Numbered from the stretch's first letter, positions 26,006 to 36,077 are shown. The stretch is DNA of 41,517 nucleotides from Oscillatoriales cyanobacterium (GCA_004292515.1 RDXB01000046.1:1-41517), one strand, 5' to 3'. Translations and numbers: made by a program. Notes: generated by a model not told the origin, from the letters alone.

Positions 26006-26335
26006 TTCCTCAAGCGAGCGTCAGCGTGATCAAACCCAAACCAACCTAAAATCCTGTCAACCCAAACAGTCAAAACGGTCAAACCATGGGGCTAACCAAA
26101 CTGGCTAATCCAAACGGTCTACCTCGACCCAACCATGGGGCGATCGCCCAGCTCTCAGGCTTGTCATCTAATTCCAGCGATTGGGTTCAACTGATTGGGG
26201 CTAAAACAACTGATTGTCTGTGTCCCCACCGTTACAACAAGGGGCTTCAGCCCCTTGCCACCCCACGATCAGCTAACAACCGATCAGGGTTTAGGTCATT
26301 GGACAAAACCGCCTTAGACCCTGATCGCGATCATC
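26006..26335. other. Unusually long nrtA-nrtB spacer with a repeat element
   Basis: The 330-bp gap contains a minus-oriented copy of palindrome family P and several short repeats with CAAAC/CCATGGGGC. No open frame is credible. Confidence 0.5.
26238..26305 (-). repeat. Dispersed palindrome family P, copy 4 (inside the nrt operon)
   Basis: The core CAAGGGGCTTCAGCCCCTTG at 26238-26257 is preceded on the minus strand by TAAACCCTGATCGG and a CGTGGGGTGG block, as in copies 1 and 3. It lies 31-98 nt beyond the nrtA stop and would form a stable RNA hairpin there. Confidence 0.75.
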
Positions 26336-27682
26336 CTAGGCCTTGGTCGCCTTGATCTTCAGACCATCGAGATAAGCCTTCGGATTTTCAGGATCGAACT
26401 TCGTCCCGTCGAAGAAGGTTTCCACACCGCGCGACGTATCCTTGGGAATTTCTGCATCGGGCACACCCAAGGCCTTGGCTGCCTCGCGCCAGATATCCTC
26501 GCGGTTCACTTGGTCAACCAAGGCCTTGGTGTCGGTGCTTTCCGGCAGGTAGCCCCAACGGATGTCCTCAGTCAAGAACCACAGGTCATGGCTCTTGTAG
26601 GGGTAGGAGGCAAAGTCCGCCCAGAACTTCATGGCCAGCGGGAACTTTTCCTCCTTGCGCCCATCGCCGAAGTCGATCGTGCCTTGGGAGCGACCCAAAA
26701 TGTCTTCAGCCTTGATCTTCAGCCACTCGCGCTTGCTGATGATGTCGCACATTTCCGCCACATTCTCGGGCTTGTCGCACCAGATTTGGGCTTCCAGCAC
26801 CGCCATGGTCAAGGCTTTAGCAGCCTTCGGATTCTTTTCGACCCAGTCGGCGCGCATGGCGAAGGCCTTTTCGGGGTGGTCTTTCCAGAGTTCACCCGTC
26901 ACCAAGGCCGAGAAGCCCAGCTTTTGGGAAACCGTCTGCGCATTCCAAGGCTCACCCACACAGAAGGCTTCCATGGTGCCCGTCTTGATGTTGGCCACCA
27001 TTTGCGGCGGCGGCACTACAATCACCGACACATCCTTGCTCGGATCAATGCCACCAGCAGCCAGCCAGTAGCGCATCCACAGGTCGTGCGTTCCACCGGG
27101 GAAGGTGACGGCTACCTTCACATCTTTGCCGCCAGCCTTCGCTTTGGCCAGTGCTTCCTTGAAGGGCTTGTTGTCCAGTCCGATTTTTTGACCCAGGTAA
27201 TCCTTGCTTAGGGAAATAGCCTGACCATTGGTGTTCAGACGGGCCAGGATGTTCATCGGCACGGGCTTTTTGGTCACCTTGCCGGTGGTCATCAGGTAGG
27301 GGATCGGCGACAGAATGTGTGCACCATCAATCCCGTTACCGGCTGAACCCAATTCCAGGTTGTCGCGGGTTGCACCCCAGGAGGCTTGCTTGGCGACTTG
27401 CACATCGGGCATGCCGTACTTGGCAAACAGGCCCTTTTCCTTGGCGATGATCAACGGGGCCGCGTCGGTCAGGGCGATGAACCCGAGCTTGGCTGTGGTG
27501 ACTTCGGGCGGCTCGATCGAAGCGGCCGGCGAAGGACTGCCACCGCTGGGCGATTCGGCGGGCGATCCAGAGGGGCTGCTACCGGATTGGGAACCGCTAG
27601 CACCACAGCCGTGGATCGCAACGGCAGCACCGGCGGCAGTGGTGGCGGTGAATAGAAACTTACGGCGGGACAGATTACTCAT
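26336..27682 (-). CDS. nrtA: Nitrate/nitrite-binding lipoprotein
   Basis: A 448-residue solute-binding protein that captures nitrate and nitrite for NrtBCD. The N terminus has a twin-Arg start (SRRKFLF), a hydrophobic stretch and lipobox IHGC with Cys 26, followed by a Ser/Gly/Pro linker to about residue 52. Family motifs: TAKLGFIALTDAAPLIIAKEKGLFAKYG, GAHILSPIPYLMTTG, AVTFPGGTHDLWMRYWLAAGGIDP, VVPPPQMVANIKTGTMEAFCVGEPWNAQ. It follows nirA by 93 bp and so belongs to the NtcA-driven operon. It is similar to the C-terminal half of NrtC. Confidence 0.97.
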   Translation of the reverse strand: MSNLSRRKFLFTATTAAGAAVAIHGCGASGSQSGSSPSGSPAESPSGGSPSPAASIEPPEVTTAKLGFIALTDAAPLIIAKEKGLFAKYGMPDVQVAKQASWGATRDNLELGSAGNGIDGAHILSPIPYLMTTGKVTKKPVPMNILARLNTNGQAISLSKDYLGQKIGLDNKPFKEALAKAKAGGKDVKVAVTFPGGTHDLWMRYWLAAGGIDPSKDVSVIVVPPPQMVANIKTGTMEAFCVGEPWNAQTVSQKLGFSALVTGELWKDHPEKAFAMRADWVEKNPKAAKALTMAVLEAQIWCDKPENVAEMCDIISKREWLKIKAEDILGRSQGTIDFGDGRKEEKFPLAMKFWADFASYPYKSHDLWFLTEDIRWGYLPESTDTKALVDQVNREDIWREAAKALGVPDAEIPKDTSRGVETFFDGTKFDPENPKAYLDGLKIKATKA

Positions 27683-27775
27683 GATGGCGTGATTCAGGGT
27701 TTGAGAAGTGTGGTTGCGTGAGCAGCGAGTTAACCAGTGGAGTAGAGGCGCGATCGCCCCAGGGCAGACAATCCC

Positions 27776-29329
27776 CTAGGCGACGGGCAGCGGCGACAGG
27801 CGTTCGGCTTGGAAATGCTCCACCAGCAAATTCACCAACACCTCATTCAGGTCATCGCAGGGAATACCCTTCATGACCCGATCGCCCAAGTGAGCCTCCT
27901 TGCCCACCTTGCCACCGAGGAAGATATCCACGGCCTCGACGGTTTGGCCGTCTTTGCGGGCCTTGCTGCCCATCAGTCCGATATCGGCCACCTGTGGTTG
28001 GCCACAGGAGTTAGGGCAGCCAGTCCAGTGAATCCGCACGGGACGCGAGAGTTTGACCTCTTGTGTCACCGCTTGGGCCACGGCTACGGCCCGTTGTTTG
28101 GTTTCAATCAGCGCGAAGTTGCAAAACTGTGACCCCGTGCAGGAAACCAGCTCACGCACTAGGGGCAACGGGGCGATCGAAAAAACTTGCAACAGGGGTT
28201 CCTGAACAAAGGACTCTAGGCGCGAGTCGGGAATATTCGGAATAATCACGTTCTGTTCGACCGTGAACCGCAACTCGCCGCTGCCATAGATGTCAGCCAA
28301 ACGGGCGAGGTCAAACATTTGACGGGCGCTTAAGCGGCCAACGGGAATGTGTAAACCCGCGTAGTTAAGACCCGTTTGTTTTTGGGCGTGGATCCCGATG
28401 TGATCGCGCTTGTCCCAACAGTATTCGTCTTGGTCGGCCGCTGTTTGTAGCGTAAAGCCCAATTGCTGCTCGACTTCGCGGCGGAATTGGTCAATGCCCC
28501 ATTCGTCAATCAGCCACATCAGGCGCGATTTTTGGCGATTGGCGCGGGGGCCATGGTCGCGGTAGACCACCAAGATTGCTTCGCACAGGGCCACCACGTC
28601 GCGCGGATCGACCCAGGCATTCAGCGGAACTGCCGGGGCCACGCGGCTAGCGGAGAAGAAGCCGCCCACCACCACGTTGAAGCCGAGCTTGTCGTTTTTG
28701 TAAGCAGGGATGAAGGCGATATCGTTGATTTCGGCATGGACAGAGTTGTCGCGGCTGCCGTCGATCGCAATGTTGAACTTCCGGGGCAAGTTGGTGAAGC
28801 TGGGGTTGCCCTGGCCGTTGTTGGTGATCATGTCCTGCACTTTGCGGACAAGACCTCGGGTGTCGATCAGCTCGTCGGCATCAATACCCGCAACGGGGGA
28901 GCCGGTGATGTTGCGTACGTTGTCCATGCCAGACTGAATGCTGGTGAGACCGGCGCGATCGAGCTGTTGAAAAATGTCGGGAATGTCTTCCAGGCGAATT
29001 CCGCGCAGTTGCAAGTTTTGGCGCGTGGTTACATCAGCGCTGCCATCGTCGCCATAACGCTCCAGAATGCTGGCTAGGACGCGCAGTTGACCGCTGGTGC
29101 AAATGCCGTGGGGCAACCGCATCCGCAACATGAACTTGCCAGGCGTGACGGGCCGGAAGAACACACCTAGCCACTTGAGCCGATGATTCAGATCATCTTC
29201 TGGCAGGTTTTGCCAACCCAGGCGGGCAAAGGTGTCGAGTTCGTGCTTAACTTGCAGTCCGTCTTTTTCGGCTTTGAATTTTTCAAACTTCGTGAGTTTG
29301 GGAGTGGCCGGAGAAATTGCTTGAGTCAT
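27776..29329 (-). CDS. nirA: Ferredoxin-nitrite reductase
   Basis: Reduces nitrite to ammonium with six electrons from ferredoxin, using a siroheme and a 4Fe-4S cluster. From MTQAIS at 29329 it has 517 residues; an ATG at 29350 would add seven. Two Cys pairs for the siroheme-cluster centre are present: SCTGSQFC near residues 397-403 and GCPNSCGQPQ near 437-442. GVFFRPVTPGKFMLRMRLPHGICTSGQLR and NVRNITGSPVAGIDADELIDTR are typical of the family. It is first in the cluster and lies behind the NtcA promoter. Confidence 0.97.
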   Translation of the reverse strand: MTQAISPATPKLTKFEKFKAEKDGLQVKHELDTFARLGWQNLPEDDLNHRLKWLGVFFRPVTPGKFMLRMRLPHGICTSGQLRVLASILERYGDDGSADVTTRQNLQLRGIRLEDIPDIFQQLDRAGLTSIQSGMDNVRNITGSPVAGIDADELIDTRGLVRKVQDMITNNGQGNPSFTNLPRKFNIAIDGSRDNSVHAEINDIAFIPAYKNDKLGFNVVVGGFFSASRVAPAVPLNAWVDPRDVVALCEAILVVYRDHGPRANRQKSRLMWLIDEWGIDQFRREVEQQLGFTLQTAADQDEYCWDKRDHIGIHAQKQTGLNYAGLHIPVGRLSARQMFDLARLADIYGSGELRFTVEQNVIIPNIPDSRLESFVQEPLLQVFSIAPLPLVRELVSCTGSQFCNFALIETKQRAVAVAQAVTQEVKLSRPVRIHWTGCPNSCGQPQVADIGLMGSKARKDGQTVEAVDIFLGGKVGKEAHLGDRVMKGIPCDDLNEVLVNLLVEHFQAERLSPLPVA

Positions 29330-29438
29330 GGTGACCAGCGAGGGGCGCATTGCCGGTGGGTAAAACTTCTGACCGCTGGTTGGCCACCAGGGAGTGACTC
29401 GGTCAGAAGTTGACGTTGCCAGAGCTGAGAATGGGCAA

Positions 29439-29480
29439 ATGCTAGCGATCGCGCCGCTGGTCTTTTGTAGTGCAGGTTAC
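29439..29480 (-). promoter_or_regulatory. NtcA-activated promoter of the nirA operon
   Basis: On the minus strand GTAACCTGCACTAC (29480-29467) matches GTA-N8-TAC exactly. It is followed after 22 nt by TAGCAT (29444-29439), a TAN3T-type -10. This is the canonical class II arrangement used by the nitrogen-control activator NtcA, with the site centred near -41.5. The start would be near 29432, giving a leader of about 100 nt. Transcription should rise when ammonium is absent (2-oxoglutarate high). Confidence 0.9.
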
Positions 29481-29820
29481 AAAAAACTTTACTTAATCCA
29501 ATTTCTGCATGATTTTGATGGATTTAACGCATAAAGCACCGAGATAACCGGCGAATGTCACCTGAAACCGATGGTTTTGGATTCTGGCATGGGCTGGAGA
29601 TCGCCTGGAGATGCGCTTGGCGATCGGATGCGCTTGGTGGTCAGGAGGAGTGGATCGCTGGCCCCGGATCGCTAAACCCCGATCGCTGCCATGCGATCGC
29701 AAGTCGATCACCGATCGCCCCACAGGCCGCTCAGTCGTCCCGGAGGATCGTAAAGAAAAGTTGAAATCTGTCCTCAGTCTGCGCTAAACCTAAGTCCATC
29801 CGCGCGCTCGCAACCAGAGG
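29481..29820. other. Divergent spacer between nirA and the DUF4079 gene
   Basis: About 340 bp without a gene. It contains a short direct repeat (GGAGAT/GATGCGCTTGG twice near 29600-29640). A TTGAAA at 29761 with a weak -10 (CTAAAC) 17 bp later might start the DUF4079 transcript. No second GTA-N8-TAC was found. Confidence 0.4.
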
Positions 29821-30297
29821 ATGAACACCGTGAACTTGATTTCTGACGACATCAAGCCCTATCTCAACTTTTTTCACCCACTCATCATGTGGGTGTTGTT
29901 TGGTCTAACGATTTATGCGTTGTACTTGGGCGTGCAAGCTCGTCGCACCCGCACCGCCGACGCAGAAGCGCGCAAAGACCTGATCAAAGGCAAATTCGCT
30001 AACCGCCACTTCCAAATCGGCTCCCTTGTCATGGCCCTGATGGTGCTGGGGACGATCGGGGGGATGGCCGCCACCTATATCAACAACAACAAGCTATTTG
30101 TGGGGCCGCACCTGTTGGCGGGCTTAGGCATGACGGGCCTGATTGCCGTGTCGGCCTCCCTGTCACCCTTCATGCAAAAGGGCCAGGACTGGGCCCGCTA
30201 CACCCACATTGGCCTGAATACCGTGATTGTGGGGCTGTTTGGCTGGCAAGCAATTTCTGGCGTGGAGATTTTCCAGCGCATTTTGCAGAACTTCTAG
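29821..30297 (+). CDS. DUF4079 family membrane protein
   Basis: A 158-residue membrane protein that fits the cyanobacterial DUF4079 family. Hydrophobic segments are at about residues 17-37, 68-88, 98-115 and 128-148, giving four spans. Conserved-looking features are HPLIMWVLFGLTIYALYLG, the basic loop QARRTRT...RKDLIKGKFANRHFQIGSLV and GPHLLAGLGMTGLIAVSASL. His residues in the spans make a heme or redox role thinkable, but no function is established. It diverges from nirA; the shared region raises the question of shared nitrogen control. ATG 29821 follows AGAGG closely. Confidence 0.85.
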   Translation: MNTVNLISDDIKPYLNFFHPLIMWVLFGLTIYALYLGVQARRTRTADAEARKDLIKGKFANRHFQIGSLVMALMVLGTIGGMAATYINNNKLFVGPHLLAGLGMTGLIAVSASLSPFMQKGQDWARYTHIGLNTVIVGLFGWQAISGVEIFQRILQNF

Positions 30298-30303
30298 GGA
30301 TCT

Positions 30304-30363
30304 GGGGACTGCAGACCTGGGGACTGTAAATCTAGGGACTGTAAATCTGGGGACTGCTGCTCT
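30304..30363. repeat. 15-bp tandem repeat, four units
   Basis: GGGGACTGTAAATCT and three variants (30304-30318, 30319-30333, 30334-30348, 30349-30363). The array begins 6 bp after the DUF4079 stop and is followed by a half core of family P (CAAGGGGCTT at 30381) and AGGGGCTGTCATC. Confidence 0.85.
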
Positions 30364-30636
30364 TGCCTCAACCCCTGTAGCAAGGGGCTTAGGGGCTGTC
30401 ATCCGAGAGACTGGAACCGGCGCGATCGCGTCGGTTTTTTGGGGCCGATTTTTTGGGGCCCACCCGAGGCGATCGCCCTCCACTTTGCAGGCTGGCTCCC
30501 CCCTGGCCGGAGAGGCGATCGCAACGCTAACATGGCCCCATCGCGCCGAAAAGCCTTACCAACTGCGGTTTATTGCAATTTCGTAGCATTCGGCCGCCCA
30601 TCCTTCCTCAGCCTTTACGAAGCATCGATACCAACC
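30364..30636. other. Spacer with family P fragment
   Basis: Contains only the left half of the P palindrome (30381-30390) joined to GGGGCTGTCATC, a motif that also occurs at the outer edge of other copies. No credible gene; the reading frame upstream of ATG 30637 is open but does not look like protein. Confidence 0.4.
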
Positions 30637-32772
30637 ATGCCCCAGATTTTCTACGTCAACCCGGCCAGTGGTAATAACAGCGCCAATGGGTCTCAAGGCA
30701 CACCCCTAAAGTCGATTTCGGCGGCCCTGCGCAAAACGCAAGTGGGCGATCGCGTCCAACTGTCGCCGGGAACCTACAGCACCGCCAGCGGCGAAGAATT
30801 TCCGCTCAACGTGCCTGCGGGGGTGACGATCGTGGGCAACGAAGCCAACAAAGGCAGCGGCATTTTGGTGCAAGGCAGCGGCCGCTATATCAGCCCCACC
30901 TTTGCCGGCCAAAACGTGATTTTTCTGTTGGCCGATGATTCCCAACTGCGCGGCGTGACGATCACCAACACAGAAACACGCGGCACTGGGGTTTGGATTG
31001 AGTCTGCTCGCCCCACGATCGCCAACAACACGCTGATTAACTCCAAGCGCGAAGGCGTATTTGTCAGCGGGGCCAGCGTTCCCTTGGTGGAAGGGAATTT
31101 GTTTGAAACGAATGCGGGGAACGGGATCTCGATCGACCGCAACTCCAGCGGCATCGTGCGCGGCAACACCTTTCGCAACACCGGCTTTGGCCTGGCGATC
31201 GGTGGCAACGCCAACCCCACAATCACCGGCAATGTGATCACCGGCAACCGCAGCGGCATCGTAACCTCCCAAACGGCCCGCCCGATCTTGCGCAACAACA
31301 CGATCGAAAATAACCGCGACGACGGCCTGACCGTGATTAACCAAGCCCTGCCGGATTTGGGTAGCAGCGGCCAACCGGGGGGCAACGTGTTCCGGGCCAA
31401 CGGCAAATACGACATCCAAAACGCCACCACGAACACAATCATCGCCGTGGGCAACCAAATCGGCGCAGTAGCCGGTTCCGTGTCGGTGTCTGGTTCGGCC
31501 TCCCCGTCGCCGGGCCCCACCCCGATTCCTTCGCCTGGGCCTAGCCCGTCACCCGGCCCCAGTCCCTCGCCTGGCCCCGGCCCTTCGCCTGGCCCCAGCC
31601 CGACCCCGATCGATGACCTCAAGGGCCATTGGGCCGAAGCCTTCATCCGCGCCCTGATCAGCCAAGGAGTGATCAAGGGTTTTGAAGATGGCTCCTTCCG
31701 ACCCAACAACAGGCTGACCCGCGCAGAATATGCAGCCCTGGTGACCAAAGCGTTTGATCGCCCGATCGCAAAACCGCCCCTGAGCTTTGGAGACATCCCC
31801 GCAGGCTTCTGGGCCCTATCCGCCATCTCCAAAGCCACCCAAATGGGCTTCATCTCCGGCTTCCCCGACAACAGCTTTCGCCCGGGCCAAAACCTGACCC
31901 GCACCCAAGCGCTGCTGTCGATTACCAACGGGCTGGGCTTATCTGGTGGATCGTTGAACCTGCTGGGCAACTTTGCCGATCGCGCCCAAATTCCCAGCTA
32001 TGCCACCAACCCGATCGCCACAGCCACAGCCAATCGATTGGTTGTCAACTATCCGCAGCTCAACGCCCTGCGCCCCCTCGAAGACATCACGCGCGCCGAA
32101 ATTTCCGTGATGATCTATCAAGCCCGCGTCCTGTTGGGCCAAGCCACCGCGATCAATTCGCCCTACATTGTGCAACCCGATGGCAAGCTGCCGGCCTTCA
32201 CCGACACCCGTGGCCATTGGGCGGAACCCTTCATCGAAGCGCTCTCGGCCAAGGGCTTGATTGGCGGCTTCCCCGATGGCAGCTTCCGGCCCGATGCCAC
32301 CATGACCCGCGCCCAATACGCCACGGTGATTACTAAGGTGTTTAATCCACCTGCGGAGCGGCCCGCCAAGACTTTTACGGATGTTGCACCTGGGTTCTGG
32401 GGCAATGCAGCGATCCAAACGGCTTACCAAGCAAGCTTTATGTCTGGGACTTCGGAAACCACCTTCAGTCCCGATGTGACGCTGCAAAAAATGCAGGTGG
32501 CGATTTCGCTAGCCAGCGGTCTCGATTGGCCCGATGGTGCCGAGGCGGATTTGGCCCTGTTGACCGATCGCGAATCGGTGCCCAAGTGGGCCCGTCCCAA
32601 AGTGGCAGCAGCCCTGAAACAGAAAGCCTTGGTGAGCTATCCGAGCGCGGCAACCTTTTCGCCAGAACGGTTTGCCACGCGGGCGGAGGTGATTGCTATG
32701 GTCTACCAAGCCCTGCGGACGCGCGATTCGTCCTTGGCGGCGATTTCGTCGCCACACATTCTGTCGGCCTAG
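30637..32772 (+). CDS. DUF1565 beta-helix protein with six SLH modules
   Basis: A 711-residue surface-type protein. Residues 1-275 are a DUF1565/right-handed parallel beta-helix (FYVNPASGNN, then PGTY, then repeated short strands such as NNTLINS, GNTFRNT, GNVITGN, NNTIENN). A Pro/Ser/Gly linker follows at about 290-325. Then come six SLH modules in two sets of three: each set opens with GHWAE(A/P)FI and TRAEYA/TRAQYA and ends with an SPYI/SPHI tail, which suggests duplication of a whole triad. SLH modules bind cell-wall polymers. ATG 30637 is chosen because MPQIFYVNP matches the domain start. No signal peptide is visible, although the SLH modules imply export. Confidence 0.85.
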   Translation: MPQIFYVNPASGNNSANGSQGTPLKSISAALRKTQVGDRVQLSPGTYSTASGEEFPLNVPAGVTIVGNEANKGSGILVQGSGRYISPTFAGQNVIFLLADDSQLRGVTITNTETRGTGVWIESARPTIANNTLINSKREGVFVSGASVPLVEGNLFETNAGNGISIDRNSSGIVRGNTFRNTGFGLAIGGNANPTITGNVITGNRSGIVTSQTARPILRNNTIENNRDDGLTVINQALPDLGSSGQPGGNVFRANGKYDIQNATTNTIIAVGNQIGAVAGSVSVSGSASPSPGPTPIPSPGPSPSPGPSPSPGPGPSPGPSPTPIDDLKGHWAEAFIRALISQGVIKGFEDGSFRPNNRLTRAEYAALVTKAFDRPIAKPPLSFGDIPAGFWALSAISKATQMGFISGFPDNSFRPGQNLTRTQALLSITNGLGLSGGSLNLLGNFADRAQIPSYATNPIATATANRLVVNYPQLNALRPLEDITRAEISVMIYQARVLLGQATAINSPYIVQPDGKLPAFTDTRGHWAEPFIEALSAKGLIGGFPDGSFRPDATMTRAQYATVITKVFNPPAERPAKTFTDVAPGFWGNAAIQTAYQASFMSGTSETTFSPDVTLQKMQVAISLASGLDWPDGAEADLALLTDRESVPKWARPKVAAALKQKALVSYPSAATFSPERFATRAEVIAMVYQALRTRDSSLAAISSPHILSA

Positions 32773-33005
32773 ACCAAATCCTCGGGGGCGATCGACCCGT
32801 GCGCGGTTGGTGGGTAATTAGACTGTTGACTAGAGGGGTGACCCTTTCCCTGCATGGGTCTGAAATCATCGATTTTCCATGCCTCAATGGTCATCACAAG
32901 AGGCTTGAGCATCTTGGGCCCCACAACCTCGTCAGGGTGGAATCAGGGTTTGAGGCTAACTTTTGAGGCTAATTGATGGCAAGCCCCAACCGCTGGCATC
33001 CATCC

Positions 33006-33045
33006 AAACCCTTACCCTCAAGCCCTCTCCCAAGCAGGGAGAGGG
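33006..33045. terminator. CCCTCTCCC/GGGAGAGGG hairpin between convergent genes
   Basis: CCCTCTCCC (33023-33031) and GGGAGAGGG (33037-33045) flank a 5-nt loop, followed by TTTGT on the plus strand. It lies between the convergent SLH-protein gene and gcvP and could stop transcription from the plus side. The surrounding CCCTTACCCTCAAG makes it a member of a repeat family also seen at 15175-15210. Confidence 0.5.
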
Positions 33046-33067
33046 TTTGTCAACGGTTTGTCAACGG

Positions 33068-35998
33068 CTAGCTCGGTTCGGCGTAGGCCTCCATCGGCAA
33101 GCAGGAACAGACTAAGTGGCGATCGCCCCAAGCGTTGTCGATTCGGGAAACGGGCGGCCAGTATTTCAGCTCGCGTGTCCAGGGGGCGGGGTAGGCTCCC
33201 TGCTCGCGGCTATAGGGGCGATCCCAGTCGGCTTTTAATAGCACATCGGCGGCGTGGGGGGCGTGTTTCAGGGGGTTGTTGTCCCAGGGCAGCGTGCCGG
33301 ATTCGATCGCCCGAATCTCGTCCCGAATCGCAATCAGGGCATCACAGAAGCGATCGATCTCGGCTTTCGATTCGCTTTCGGTGGGTTCGACCATGATTGT
33401 GCCCAACACGGGCCAGGAAACCGTGGGCGCGTGGAACCCATAATCCATCAGCCGCTTGGCGATGTCGTCCACTTCGATCGCCGCCGATTGTTTCACGCCG
33501 CGCAGATCGAGGATGCACTCGTGGGCCACCAAGCCGGCCTCGCCGCGATAGAGCACGGGGAAGTGGCGATCGAGCCGGTGGGCGATGTAGTTGGCGTTCA
33601 GGATTGCCAGTTCCGTGGCCCGTTTCAGGCCGTCCGCGCCCATCATCCGAATGTACATCCAGGAAATGGGCAGAATGCTGGCGCTGCCGAAGGGGGCCGC
33701 CGAAACCAGACCGATCGAGCCGTCGCCCGTGGGGGTCTGGGCGATCGCCTGCCAATCGGTGGGGGGCAAGAAGGGGGCCAAATGCGCCACCACCCCGATC
33801 GGCCCCATGCCGGGGCCGCCGCCGCCGTGGGGAATGCAGAAGGTTTTGTGCAAGTTCAGGTGGCACACATCGGCCCCGAAATCGCCGGGGCGACAGAGGC
33901 CCACCTGAGCGTTTAGGTTTGCGCCGTCCATATAAACCAGGCCGCCCCGATCGTGGACGATCGCGCAGATCTCCCGAATCGCCGTCTCAAATACGCCGTG
34001 GGTGGAAGGATAGGTGATCATCAACGCGCCCAGACGATCGGCGTGCTGGTCGGCCTTGGCCCGCAGGTCGTCGAGATCGATGTTGCCGTTGGCATCGCAG
34101 GCGACGGGAACCACTTGCAGCCCCACCATCACGGCACTGGCGGGGTTCGTACCGTGGGCCGATTGGGGAATCAGGCAAACGGTGCGATCGCCCTCGCCTC
34201 GGGCCGCGTGGTAGTGGCGAATGGTCAGCAGGCCGGCGTATTCGCCCTGGGAACCGGCGTTCGGTTGCAGGGACACAGCCGCAAAGCCGGTAATTTCCGC
34301 CAAATCCCGCTCCAGCTCCTCAAACAAAATTTGGTAGCCCGCCGCCTGCGATCGGGGGGCGTGGGGGTGCAGGTTGCCAAACTCCGGCCAGGTGACGGGA
34401 ATCATTTCCGCCGTGGCGTTTAGCTTCATGGTGCAAGACCCGAGCGGAATCATCGATTGATTCAGGGCGAGGTCTTTGGCTTCTAACCGGTGCAAATACC
34501 GCAGCAGCTCCGTTTCGCTGTGGTAGCGGTTAAAGACCGGATGGGTTAGGTAATCGCTGGTGCGCGATCGGGTCAGGGCGGGCGGTTCCACGGGGGCGAT
34601 CGCCTGGCCACCAAAGATCTTGATCAGTTGCTCCAAATCTTGCTCGGTGGTCGCTTCGTCCAGGCTGAGGGCGATCGCCCCGTCGGGCAAGTAGCGCAAA
34701 TTCACCTGGCGCACGTCGGCGGCGATTTGCACCTCAGTAGCCGACCGATGGGGCGATCGCGCCGTCGGTTTCAGGGCGATCGTGTCGAACAGTTGGGCAG
34801 TTTCCGCTAGCTCATAACCCAGATTTTGTAGGGATTGGGCCAGGCTGACGGTTTGGTGGCGCACCCGCTGGGCGATCGTCCGCAACCCCGCCGGCCCGTG
34901 GTAGGTGGCATACATGGCCGCCATCACCGCCAACAGCACTTGGGCCGTGCAAATGTTGCTGGTGGCCTTGTCGCGACGGATATGTTGCTCGCGAGTTTGC
35001 AGCGATAGGCGCAGGGCCAGCTTACCTTGGGCATCCTTGGAAATGCCGACGATCCGACCGGGCATTTGTCGCTTGAACCGATCGCGCGTCGCAAAAAAGG
35101 CCGCGTGGGGCCCGCCATAGCCCAGGGGCACACCAAACCGCTGGGAACTGCCGATCGCAATGTCCGCGCCCCAGTCCCCCGGCGGCTCCAGCAACGTCAA
35201 GGCCAACAAATCCGTGGCTACCGTCACCAATGCATCGGCAGCGTGGGCTTGCTCAACCAGTTGGCGATAATCCTCGATCGCCCCCAGCGTGGTTGGATAT
35301 TGGACGATCGCCCCGAAGATGCCATGCGCCGACCAGTCCGCCACCGTCAGCGATCGCCAATCCGCCACAATCACCTCAATTCCCAACGGTTGGGCCCGGG
35401 TTTGCAACAGGGCGATCGTTTGGGGATGGCAACCGCGATCGGCAAAGAAAGCCCGCGCCGTCTTCGATTTGGTTGCGCCATAACTGAGGGCCATCGCCTC
35501 CGCCGCCGCCGTCGCCTCGTCCAACAACGACGCATTGGCGATTTCCAGCCCAGTCAAATCGCAAACCATCGTCTGGAAATTCAGCAGCGCCTCCAACCGA
35601 CCCTGGGCAATTTCCGCCTGATAGGGCGTGTAGGCCGTGTACCAGCCAGGATTTTCCAACACATTCCGCTGAATCACCCCCGGCACAAGGCAGCCGTAGT
35701 AGCCCGTGCCAATGAACGATCGCCAAATTTCGTTTTGGCTGGCAATCTCCCGCAACCGAGCCAGGGCCGCCGTTTCCGTCATGGCCGGGGGCAACCGCAG
35801 CGATCGCCCCAAGCGAATATCCGCCGGAATGGTTTTGTCAATTAACTGCGCGATCGACTCCAGCCCCAGCGCCTCCAGCATGGCCGCCGTTTCGATCGCG
35901 TCTGGCCCAATATGCCGCGCCGCAAAACCCTGCGGATCGATCGCCGTCGATCCCACCCCACCACCGAGAACAGCATCCAGCCCAGAGAACCCACTCAT
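33068..35998 (-). CDS. gcvP: Glycine dehydrogenase (decarboxylating), P protein
   Basis: The PLP enzyme of the glycine cleavage system; it decarboxylates glycine and passes the aminomethyl group to the lipoyl H protein. In cyanobacteria it serves the photorespiratory glycolate pathway. The protein is 976 residues from ATG 35998 (MSGFSGLD), the usual single-chain length; GTG 36010 adds four. Motifs: [76 protein letters not shown] and the PLP lysine in [23 protein letters not shown] (near residue 717). gcvH and gcvT are not in this window. Confidence 0.97.
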   Translation of the reverse strand: MSGFSGLDAVLGGGVGSTAIDPQGFAARHIGPDAIETAAMLEALGLESIAQLIDKTIPADIRLGRSLRLPPAMTETAALARLREIASQNEIWRSFIGTGYYGCLVPGVIQRNVLENPGWYTAYTPYQAEIAQGRLEALLNFQTMVCDLTGLEIANASLLDEATAAAEAMALSYGATKSKTARAFFADRGCHPQTIALLQTRAQPLGIEVIVADWRSLTVADWSAHGIFGAIVQYPTTLGAIEDYRQLVEQAHAADALVTVATDLLALTLLEPPGDWGADIAIGSSQRFGVPLGYGGPHAAFFATRDRFKRQMPGRIVGISKDAQGKLALRLSLQTREQHIRRDKATSNICTAQVLLAVMAAMYATYHGPAGLRTIAQRVRHQTVSLAQSLQNLGYELAETAQLFDTIALKPTARSPHRSATEVQIAADVRQVNLRYLPDGAIALSLDEATTEQDLEQLIKIFGGQAIAPVEPPALTRSRTSDYLTHPVFNRYHSETELLRYLHRLEAKDLALNQSMIPLGSCTMKLNATAEMIPVTWPEFGNLHPHAPRSQAAGYQILFEELERDLAEITGFAAVSLQPNAGSQGEYAGLLTIRHYHAARGEGDRTVCLIPQSAHGTNPASAVMVGLQVVPVACDANGNIDLDDLRAKADQHADRLGALMITYPSTHGVFETAIREICAIVHDRGGLVYMDGANLNAQVGLCRPGDFGADVCHLNLHKTFCIPHGGGGPGMGPIGVVAHLAPFLPPTDWQAIAQTPTGDGSIGLVSAAPFGSASILPISWMYIRMMGADGLKRATELAILNANYIAHRLDRHFPVLYRGEAGLVAHECILDLRGVKQSAAIEVDDIAKRLMDYGFHAPTVSWPVLGTIMVEPTESESKAEIDRFCDALIAIRDEIRAIESGTLPWDNNPLKHAPHAADVLLKADWDRPYSREQGAYPAPWTRELKYWPPVSRIDNAWGDRHLVCSCLPMEAYAEPS

Positions 35999-36077
35999 CA
36001 ACCTTGCCACCTCCGATTGTCAATACCTAGCCTAACGGTCTGCCATCAAATGCGGTTAGGGCTGGTCATCAGTTGGA

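Noticed and set aside
26510-27211. 233-codon open frame antisense to nrtA
   Set aside because: Shadow of nrtA without domain features.
35027-35845. 272-codon open frame antisense to gcvP
   Set aside because: Arg/Gln-rich shadow of a strong sense gene with no motif.
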